10,374 nucleotides of DNA from Clostridia bacterium (GTDB lineage: Bacteria; Bacillota; Clostridia; Christensenellales; DTU072): positions 1-10,374 of the forward strand of contig JAQVTZ010000057.1 of assembly GCA_028699795.1 (NCBI GenBank), written 5' to 3'. The notes below the pieces were generated by a model. It did not search any database and was not told where the DNA came from. It saw nothing but the letters and a program-made list of their open reading frames with translations. Both the position numbers and the translations under genes were made by a program. Below, in pieces: positions 5,262-10,374 of the stretch (position 1 is the stretch's first letter; each line of letters opens with the position of its first letter).

Positions 5262-5857
5262 TTTTTTTGGAAATGTTTCTCAACTTTCTTAAAATAGGGT
5301 TGTTTACCGTGGGCGGCGGTTACGCTATGTTGCCTCTTATTACGGATACCGTGGTCTCAAAAGGCTGGCTTACGACAGAGCAAGTCATGGATTTTGTCGC
5401 GATTGCAGAGTCTACACCGGGGCCGTTTGCCATCAATGTAGCAACCTTTGTGGGCAACCTTGTAGGACGCGCCGAGCTTGGAGGGGTTGGGGGCGCCGCT
5501 TTGGGCGTACTTTGCGCGGTTAGCGGATTGTTTCTTCCCTCGTTTACCATCATTTTGATTATTTATAAGTTATCTTCCAAGTTTATGAAGAATAAGGTTG
5601 TGAAAGATGCTTTCTACACCCTGCGTCCTACCGTTGTCGCCCTGATTGCGAGTGCATTTGTTTCGATAGCCGCCGCCACCTTTCTTATGAACGGCGGCGA
5701 CGGCACAAAAAGCATGAACTGGTTCGGCCTGGCATGGTTTGTATTGTGCTTTGCGGCACTCAGAGGCTTCAAAAAGAAGCTACATCCCATATTGGTGATT
5801 ATTCTGTCGGCAGGCGTGGGCATCCTTTATTACGGCGTCATACTGGGCGGAATCTAG
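5258..5857 (+). CDS. chrA: Chromate transporter family protein, second half (short CHR)
   Basis: A 199-residue CHR-domain protein, the partner of the preceding gene. It has VGGGYAMLPLI (18-28), AIAESTPGPFAINVATFVG (48-66) and LFLPSFTIILIIY (about 92-104), with hydrophobic segments to the C-terminus. The ATG is inside the TGA of the first gene (ATGA overlap at 5258-5261), and GAGGAGG just before it serves as ribosome binding site. The two halves differ in their tails, which fits the opposite membrane orientation proposed for paired short CHR proteins. The gene ends 3 bp from the stop codon of the convergent M23 gene, without a visible terminator. Confidence 0.88.
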   Translation: MIFLEMFLNFLKIGLFTVGGGYAMLPLITDTVVSKGWLTTEQVMDFVAIAESTPGPFAINVATFVGNLVGRAELGGVGGAALGVLCAVSGLFLPSFTIILIIYKLSSKFMKNKVVKDAFYTLRPTVVALIASAFVSIAAATFLMNGGDGTKSMNWFGLAWFVLCFAALRGFKKKLHPILVIILSAGVGILYYGVILGGI

Positions 5858-5860
5858 ATT

Positions 5861-6514
5861 TTATTTGTCGCCTTCGGGGAAATATTCGTAAGGATCTGCA
5901 ACTTGTCCGTCTACAAACACCGAGAAATGCACATGAGGCCCCTGCAACAATTCAGCCGTAGACGAAGCGCTCATATTTCCGAGAACCGTGCCGGCATCTA
6001 CCGTCTGTCCTGTGACGACAACAGGGTCGCTAAGAGAGCCGTAATAGGTTGTTAGCCCATCGCCATGGTCTATCTTTACATAGTTCCCTTCCAGCGCGTC
6101 ATAACCTACCTCGGAGACAGTTCCTGCATAAGCCGCTACCACCGAGTCGTTTTCGGTTCCTCCAAAATCTATCCCGTTATGCACTTTATAGAGTTTGAGG
6201 GTAGACCACCATACAACGGTATCCATTTCATAATCCTTAATGACATCGTTGTCCGAAGGTAGCGTAAAAACAATCGGCTCGGGGGGCTCCGTAACAGGAT
6301 TGGTAACCACAGGATCATTAACCACAGGGTCATTGGTAGGATCTTCCGCTACCGGTGTGGGGTCGGTAATGACAGGATCTGCTTTATCCTGCGTAAGCAA
6401 GGCGACCGTAATCATTGCGCCTATTGCCAATATGCATACACCCATGATGATGTAGTACATGTTTCTTTTTAGAAATGCTTTCGATTTGCCGTTTTTGGCA
6501 TACTTTTTGTCCAT
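5861..6514 (-). CDS. spoIIQ: SpoIIQ-like membrane-anchored M23 (LytM) protein
   Basis: A 217-residue protein from ATG 6514. It has a short basic cytoplasmic N-terminus (1-18), one membrane segment (19-40: MYYIIMGVCILAIGAMITVA and on) and an acidic Asp/Pro/Thr/Val-rich linker (45-82). A LytM/M23 domain spans about 90-217. The zinc ligands are present: VHNGIDFGG (H112, D116) and HVHF (H194, H196). The sequence before the first ligand (TVVWWSTLKLYKVHNGIDF) is of the SpoIIQ type. SpoIIQ is a forespore membrane protein that joins SpoIIIAH across the intermembrane space and holds engulfment together. Bacillus SpoIIQ has lost the catalytic His, whereas clostridial ones keep it, as here. An ATG at 6544 would add ten residues, but GTGGAGG at 6524-6530 supports 6514. 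Another M23 endopeptidase remains possible. Confidence 0.68.
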   Translation of the reverse strand: MDKKYAKNGKSKAFLKRNMYYIIMGVCILAIGAMITVALLTQDKADPVITDPTPVAEDPTNDPVVNDPVVTNPVTEPPEPIVFTLPSDNDVIKDYEMDTVVWWSTLKLYKVHNGIDFGGTENDSVVAAYAGTVSEVGYDALEGNYVKIDHGDGLTTYYGSLSDPVVVTGQTVDAGTVLGNMSASSTAELLQGPHVHFSVFVDGQVADPYEYFPEGDK

Positions 6515-6543
6515 TCTTGATAACCTCCACTTGTTATACCGCA

Positions 6544-6572
6544 ATTATTAGCCATTCCGAAAGAGGTTATAC
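6544..6572 (-). promoter_or_regulatory. Possible sporulation-sigma promoter of the SpoIIQ-like gene
   Basis: On the minus strand, GTATA (6568-6572) is followed after 14 bp by GGCTAATAAT (6544-6553). This loosely resembles the forespore sigma-F pattern (GywTA and GGnrAnAnTw); the -10 element does not fit well. No good sigma-A promoter was seen. GGTATAAC occurs twice nearby (6566-6573 and 6533-6540 on the minus strand). Confidence 0.25.
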
Positions 6573-6646
6573 CACTCGAAATCATTGGATTTGAAATATT
6601 TTTTTGTAATGATTTATAATAATACTGTAGATTCACAAATTTTCTA

Positions 6647-6675
6647 TTGATAAGACTGATGCAAAATGTTATTAT
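6647..6675 (+). promoter_or_regulatory. Sigma-A promoter of the lipoprotein gene
   Basis: TTGATA (6647-6652) and TATTAT (6670-6675) are separated by 17 bp. Transcription would begin near 6682, leaving about 17 nt of leader with AGGAG at 6688-6692. A TATAAT at 6680-6685 is too close to the gene to serve. Confidence 0.65.
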
Positions 6676-6698
6676 CACTTATAATACAGGAGCAACAA

Positions 6699-7286
6699 AT
6701 GAAAAAAACGATTTTGACCTTTTTACTGATAACCGTTATGTCGTTGTCTTGCGCGGGGCTTGCGGGTTGTGCCAAAGAAAATGAAATCACCCGCTATTAT
6801 AGAAGACTGCAACGGGCAAAGAGCGCGACTATTATGATAGAAGCCGATGTCCCCGTTTTCGGCAAACAAAATATCACCATAAAGATGGACGGTAACAAAA
6901 CGTATCATTCCGGCTCTACCCTGCTTGGGCAAGACGAAGAGTACACACAAACGGTAAACGGCACAACAAGTGTTTATACCAAAAATCTGCAAGGAAACTG
7001 GACGATCACGGAAAGAGTTGCCGAAGGTCTAACTGTCGCTCAGGCAGAATATTACCAAAAGTTTTTTAATCCAGAAGACTACGATTATTCCCAAGAAACC
7101 GAGCAGTTTATTATGAAAAAAGATATCCGCTACGAAATAATGGACGACATGGAAGCCTACGATTTAAAAATGTATATCGATGGGAAACATTGCAGGGTAA
7201 GCGGCAACATCTATCGAGGCATCCATTTTCCCTTTACATTAACCGTAAAGAACTTGAATGACACAACTATCCTATTGCCAATATAA
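6699..7286 (+). CDS. Lipoprotein of unknown function, 195 aa
   Basis: The N-terminus MKKTILTFLLITVMSLSCAG and then LAGC is a clear lipoprotein signal: a basic start, a hydrophobic core and the lipobox LAGC with the acylated Cys24. The mature part is about 170 residues, mainly beta-type. It reads AKSATIMIEADVPVFGKQNI and later MDGNKTYHSGSTLLGQ, then an acidic Tyr-rich section (YYQKFFNPEDYDYSQETEQF). Such short beta-strand-rich lipoproteins often sit on the outer membrane face, but I cannot assign a family. ATG 6699 is chosen because AGGAG (6688-6692) is 6 nt away; an ATG at 6666 lies in the promoter. It is divergent from the SpoIIQ-like gene with 184 bp between. The stop codon lies inside a repeat copy (7284-7304). 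A terminator follows. Confidence 0.8.
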   Translation: MKKTILTFLLITVMSLSCAGLAGCAKENEITRYYRRLQRAKSATIMIEADVPVFGKQNITIKMDGNKTYHSGSTLLGQDEEYTQTVNGTTSVYTKNLQGNWTITERVAEGLTVAQAEYYQKFFNPEDYDYSQETEQFIMKKDIRYEIMDDMEAYDLKMYIDGKHCRVSGNIYRGIHFPFTLTVKNLNDTTILLPI

Positions 7287-7304
7287 TTTGGGTACCTCTA
7301 TTTA
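7284..7304 (+). repeat. Solo copy of the MITE terminal repeat, 21 nt
   Basis: This 21-nt stretch (beginning TAATTTGGGTACC) is identical to 661-681 at the left end of the MITE-like element. The lipoprotein stop codon TAA is its first three bases. The match stops before the CCCC part of the inverted repeat. A weak partial match to the inverted end occurs at 7372-7386 (GAGGTTTCCAG in place of GAGGTTCCCAA). This may be a deleted or internally different copy of the element. Confidence 0.6.
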
Positions 7305-7332
7305 TCAATAAACAAAAAATGAATTTCAAAGA

Positions 7333-7356
7333 AAAAGGGGCTCGAAAGCCCCTTTT
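7333..7356. terminator. Bidirectional terminator
   Basis: AAAAGGGGCT (7333-7342) and AGCCCCTTTT (7347-7356) form a perfect 10-bp stem closed by CGAA. U-rich sequence follows on both strands. It lies between the convergent lipoprotein and symporter genes and probably serves both. Confidence 0.85.
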
Positions 7357-7401
7357 GTTGTGTTTTGCTTAATTGGAGGTTTCCAGACAACTGTTTTATC
7401 T

Positions 7402-8967
7402 TTACGCTTTTTTGGGATAGCAAAGCTCCAGCGTTTTTTTGCCGGGGTTATATTTTTTGGTAAAAAGGCTAACTATGGGAGTTATCACCATAGAAGATGC
7501 CATCGCAAGCACGCCAATAAGCGGCGAACGGCCGATTCCCTGTTTAAGCACATCCCCGAAATCCGTACCCTTGGGCGTCTCCGTAAACCCGAATACCAAG
7601 ATTAGCGTAAGCGTAAGCACAAGACTGAATGTGATAGACGCGTATACGCCCGCTTTATTGACCTTTTTAGAATATAATCCATAGATATACGGGCCGATAA
7701 AGCAGCCTGCAATTGTGCCCCAGCTAAGTGACATCAGCGTCACGATGGCGTCGACCTCAGCAATCGCGATAAGAGCGGACACAAGAATAAATACAATACA
7801 GAGCACGCGCATCAATACTTTGACATTGGAGTCCGACGCCGTGCGTCGTATGTATCCGCGATAAAAGTCTATCGATACCGTAGACGCGCTGGACAAAGAC
7901 AACGAAGACAGCGTCGACATGCTTGCCGAAAGCACCAGTACCGCGATAAAGCTTAACAGCACAGCGGGCATCCCTACTTGTTGGAACATGGTAGGCACGA
8001 CCCTGTCGGGGGCAATCGCTGCGGGATTGTCAAAAAACAATCTGGACAATCCCCCGTTTAAGTAAGCGCCGCCGCCGATAATCAAGGCAAACACCGTGCT
8101 GATTAGGGTGCCGCGCTTAATTGCCGCATTGTCTTTGATGGTGTAGAATTTATGGATGGATTGCGGCAGACTCCAGATACCAAACGAAGTCAATAAACAA
8201 AGAATAATGAGGTTGAAGCCTGCGCTGTCTATCAGTTTCCCTGTTCCGCTTTGGAAAGTCGGAAAAACGCCATACCCCATTTCGGTAAGTTTCGATAGCC
8301 CTTCTCCCCAATTGACATTAGACGAATTGAGCATAAAAATAAGCATAACGAATACACCGATAATCATTATGATGCCTTGAATAAAAGCCGAAAGCGCTTC
8401 GGCAAAATACCCGCCTACAAAAAGGTATGCCGCGGTAACCACCGCCATAATAATAACACACCATACAAAGTCCAAACCGTAAGCCGCTTCGATAAGATAT
8501 CCGAGACCTTGATAAACCGAAGTGCAATAAGGAATTAAAAACACGAATATGACAAGAGAGCCATACAGTTTAAGGTATTTACTCTCGTAACGCTTTTCGA
8601 AAAACTCCGGCATGGTGCGCGCTTCGAGGGCGTTGGACATCGCGCGGGTGCGCTTCGCAAGCACAAGCCAAGCGAACAGAGAGCCGATTATCGCATTGGT
8701 TATCCCTATCCAAATCGTAGCAAGGCCCATAAACATACCGAGTTTACCCGCATAGCCGATAAAAATGACCGCAGAAAAATAGGTGGTGCCGTAGGCAAAG
8801 GCGCTCATCCAACCGCTCATCCCGCGGTTAGAAAGATAAAAGCTGTTTAAAGAACTGCTTTTTTTGTGCGAAAATACCGCAATGGATACGATTAAACAAA
8901 GATATACCGCCAAAATGATATAAGAGCCCGCATTGGCGGTGGCAGAGAGCGTAGGCGCAAAGGTCAT
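7402..8967 (-). CDS. Sodium:solute symporter (SSS family)
   Basis: A 521-residue membrane protein, with the usual SSS length and about 13 hydrophobic segments. After the first membrane span come a SFYLSNRGMSGWMSAFAYG motif (42-60, the region after TM1) and GYAGKLGMFMG (71-81). The family signature is SLPQSIHKFYTIKDNAAIKRG (about 266-286). The Ser/Thr-rich TM8 segment SASMSTLSSLSLSSASTVSIDFY (347-369) holds the expected Na2-site hydroxyls. Family members use the Na+ gradient to import amino acids, sugars, carboxylates or vitamins. The PutP-like form suggests an amino or organic acid, but the substrate is not determined. The start is ATG 8967 with AGGAGGAAG upstream. The gene has its own promoter and no obvious partner. 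Confidence 0.9.
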   Translation of the reverse strand: MTFAPTLSATANAGSYIILAVYLCLIVSIAVFSHKKSSSLNSFYLSNRGMSGWMSAFAYGTTYFSAVIFIGYAGKLGMFMGLATIWIGITNAIIGSLFAWLVLAKRTRAMSNALEARTMPEFFEKRYESKYLKLYGSLVIFVFLIPYCTSVYQGLGYLIEAAYGLDFVWCVIIMAVVTAAYLFVGGYFAEALSAFIQGIIMIIGVFVMLIFMLNSSNVNWGEGLSKLTEMGYGVFPTFQSGTGKLIDSAGFNLIILCLLTSFGIWSLPQSIHKFYTIKDNAAIKRGTLISTVFALIIGGGAYLNGGLSRLFFDNPAAIAPDRVVPTMFQQVGMPAVLLSFIAVLVLSASMSTLSSLSLSSASTVSIDFYRGYIRRTASDSNVKVLMRVLCIVFILVSALIAIAEVDAIVTLMSLSWGTIAGCFIGPYIYGLYSKKVNKAGVYASITFSLVLTLTLILVFGFTETPKGTDFGDVLKQGIGRSPLIGVLAMASSMVITPIVSLFTKKYNPGKKTLELCYPKKA

Positions 8968-8999
8968 CGCTTCTTCCTCCTAAAAAAATATTACTTCCT

Positions 9000-9028
9000 A
9001 TTATAGTAGGTAATTGCGGATATGGCAA
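9000..9028 (-). promoter_or_regulatory. Sigma-A promoter of the symporter gene
   Basis: On the minus strand, TTGCCA (9023-9028) and a perfect TATAAT (9000-9005) are separated by 17 bp. This predicts a start near 8993 and a leader of about 26 nt containing AGGAGG. It is the best-formed promoter at this end of the window. Confidence 0.8.
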
Positions 9029-9070
9029 GAATTATTTTTTGTTTCTGCAAAAATGATTCTACTGTTGTAA

Positions 9071-9697
9071 TTATTCTTCAAAATCTTCGGTATTTGCGCC
9101 GAGTTTGGCTAATACCTCTCTCATGACATCGTAGGCAAATCCCCTTGAGGCAAGGTGGCGCATCAGCTTTTCTTTGACTTTGCGGTCGTTAAGGTCTTTG
9201 CCTCGCGCATAACGGGCGCCTACAGCAAGCGCGCTTTCTTTTTCGGTCTCTTGCAACTCTTCCGTGGCTTCCGCGATGATTTCATCCGAGACGCCTTTTT
9301 GTTTGAGCTCTGCCTTGATACGGAAAGTTCCTTTCCCCTGTTTATTGGTTTGAACATACGCGTTTGCGTACTGCCTGTCCTCGATATATTTATATTGCTT
9401 GGCAAACTCTATCGCCATTTTAATGCTTTCTTTGCGGAATCCTTTTTGGTACAGCTTGTTGCGGGCTTCCTTTTCAGTTTTGGACCCCCGAGATAACAAT
9501 CCGAGCAAATATTCTTTTGCGGCGGTCTTATCGCAAGCTTTAAGAAACTCCTGAAAAAAGGCGTCATCGAGTTCGGCACCCGCTTTCATGCCGAACCTCA
9601 CTATCTCCGCAAGAGGAAGTTTTTTGTATTCGACGCCGTCCGCTTTTATATCCGCGCTGTTTTTATGATGTTTGATTGCTTCTATTTTCATATTCAT
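9071..9697 (-). CDS. recX: RecX regulatory protein
   Basis: A 208-residue protein of the RecX type, made of helical three-helix repeats. The typical blocks are present: YLLGLLSRGSKTEKEARNKL, then KGFRKESIKMAIEFAKQYKY with IEDRQYANAYVQTNKQGKGT, then ELKQKGVSDEIIAEATEE and LMRHLASRGFAYDVMREVL. RecX binds the RecA filament and blocks or limits its extension and strand exchange in the cytosol. An acidic tail (ANTEDFEE) ends the protein. Two in-frame ATGs (9697 and 9691) are possible and neither has a clear Shine-Dalgarno sequence. The terminator of ilvE ends just before the start, so no leader with a ribosome binding site is visible. recA is not in this window. Confidence 0.88.
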   Translation of the reverse strand: MNMKIEAIKHHKNSADIKADGVEYKKLPLAEIVRFGMKAGAELDDAFFQEFLKACDKTAAKEYLLGLLSRGSKTEKEARNKLYQKGFRKESIKMAIEFAKQYKYIEDRQYANAYVQTNKQGKGTFRIKAELKQKGVSDEIIAEATEELQETEKESALAVGARYARGKDLNDRKVKEKLMRHLASRGFAYDVMREVLAKLGANTEDFEE

Positions 9698-9700
9698 TTA

Positions 9701-9742
9701 TAAAAGAGAGCGGGGTGGTTTCTTACGCTCGCTCCGCTCTCT
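9701..9742 (-). terminator. Terminator after ilvE
   Basis: AGAGAGCGG (9705-9713) and CCGCTCTCT (9734-9742) form a 9-bp stem around a 20-nt loop. On the minus strand the stem is followed by a short T run (9701-9704). It ends the ilvE transcript right at the recX start. Confidence 0.65.
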
Positions 9743-9753
9743 ATTTTCTGGTA

Positions 9754-10374
9754 TTAGTTTACTTCCTCTACCCAACCGAATTCGTCGGGCAGTTTGCCAT
9801 ATTGGATTCCCGTAATTTTGTCGTACAAGAAAGTCGTTATTTTGCCCATTTCGTTGTGATTGATGACGATGTCTTCACCATGACAACGCATAATACCAAC
9901 AGGCGAAATTACGGCGGCAGTACCGCTGCCGAAAGCCTCGTCCAAGCGGCCTTCTTTGTTCGCTTTAACAATATCGTCTTCTGTGATACGGCATTCCTGC
10001 ACGGGGATCCCTTCTTTTTTGCAAACCTGTATTACGCTGTCGCGTGTGATGCCCGGAAGTATCGACCCCACCAAAGAGGGCGTTTTTACGATACCGTCTA
10101 TCACAAAAAAGATATTCATCGACCCTACTTCTTCAATATACTTGTGATCCTTACCGTCCAACCAAAGCACTTGGTCATATCCTTTTTGGTTGGCAAGAGC
10201 GCCCGCAAGAAGAGAACAGGCGTAGTTACCCATGCATTTTGCTTCGCCCGTGCCCCCGATAGGAGCGCGCACATATTCTTCTTCCACCATAATTTTGGTG
10301 GGTTTGAGGCCATTCGCATAGTAACTGCCAACGGGCGACAATATGATAAAGAATCTATAAGTATGCGAAGGATG
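9754..10374 (-). CDS. ilvE: Branched-chain amino acid aminotransferase (partial, lacks the N-terminus)
   Basis: The C-terminal 206 residues of a fold-type IV PLP aminotransferase; the coding frame continues past the right edge. The visible part begins HPSHTYRFFIILSPVGSYYA, then runs KPTKIMVEEEYVRAPIGGTG. The catalytic PLP lysine is expected in GGTGEAKCMGNYA, as in the BCAT form with GxxKxGxNY. Then come LWLDGKDHKYIEEVGSMNIF, SILPGITRDSVIQVCK and DEAFGSGTAAVISPVG (the phosphate-group cup). The protein transfers amino groups between 2-oxoglutarate/glutamate and leucine, isoleucine or valine, the last step of their synthesis. It ends at TAA 9754-9756. An internal TTG at 10341 is not the true start, because the family's sequence continues through it. 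Confidence 0.92.
   Translation of the reverse strand, partial: HPSHTYRFFIILSPVGSYYANGLKPTKIMVEEEYVRAPIGGTGEAKCMGNYACSLLAGALANQKGYDQVLWLDGKDHKYIEEVGSMNIFFVIDGIVKTPSLVGSILPGITRDSVIQVCKKEGIPVQECRITEDDIVKANKEGRLDEAFGSGTAAVISPVGIMRCHGEDIVINHNEMGKITTFLYDKITGIQYGKLPDEFGWVEEVN

Noticed and set aside
6515..6544. Ten-residue extension of the SpoIIQ-like protein from ATG 6544
   Set aside because: The GTGGAGG sequence lies between the two ATGs and directs initiation to 6514.
8968..9070. Separate terminator for recX
   Set aside because: No stem-loop with a T run is visible between 8968 and 9070. Only the promoter of the symporter gene is seen.
1..10374. CRISPR array, rRNA genes, T-box leaders or insertion-sequence transposases
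   Set aside because: No regular short repeats with spacers, no rRNA-like segment, no T-box core sequence and no transposase motif were seen on either strand.

Overview
The window looks like a chromosomal segment from an uncultured, spore-forming, low-to-moderate-GC Firmicute, probably a gut Clostridia-type organism. The support is AGGAGG-type ribosome binding sites, sigma-A promoters with 17-bp spacers, a HisZ of the clostridial type, a SpoIIQ-like M23 protein with an intact LytM site, a DUF1858 redox protein and a clostridial-style RecX. The lineage is inferred from gene types only. Most genes are ordinary housekeeping or transport genes in short operons, with one small accessory patch at about 415-890.

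Left end (1-890): the 5' part of hisZ on the minus strand, with a strong promoter, an inverted repeat over its -35 region and a leader hairpin. Upstream lie a terminator hairpin, the remnant of a small gene (480-641) and a 223-bp MITE-like element (664-886) with 23-bp terminal inverted repeats and a probable 6-bp target duplication. The element ends against the stop codon of a Crp/Fnr-family regulator gene (898-1581, minus).

Centre (1582-5857): the regulator gene is divergent from an operon of an unknown cytosolic protein and an AEC-family permease. Their two promoters overlap on a palindromic -10 box. Next comes a promoter driving a 66-aa DUF1858 CxxC protein and, 13 nt after its stop, a tRNA-Gln(CTG), closed by a terminator. 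Then follow ttcA (tRNA thiolation) and a split pair of chromate-type transporters that overlap one another in tandem.

Right part (5858-10374): a SpoIIQ-like membrane-anchored M23 protein (minus) is divergent from a lipoprotein of unknown function (plus). The lipoprotein stop codon lies inside a 21-nt exact copy of the MITE terminus. A bidirectional terminator separates it from a sodium:solute symporter (minus). Last are recX and the 3' two thirds of ilvE (branched-chain aminotransferase), both minus, with the ilvE terminator directly in front of the recX start.

I did not find an obvious new defence or biosynthetic system. The most interesting signals are the MITE and its dispersed terminus, the face-to-face overlapping promoters at 1675-1727, the tRNA-Gln with two stem mismatches placed in an mRNA 3' end beside ttcA, and the regulator/unknown-protein/permease module.
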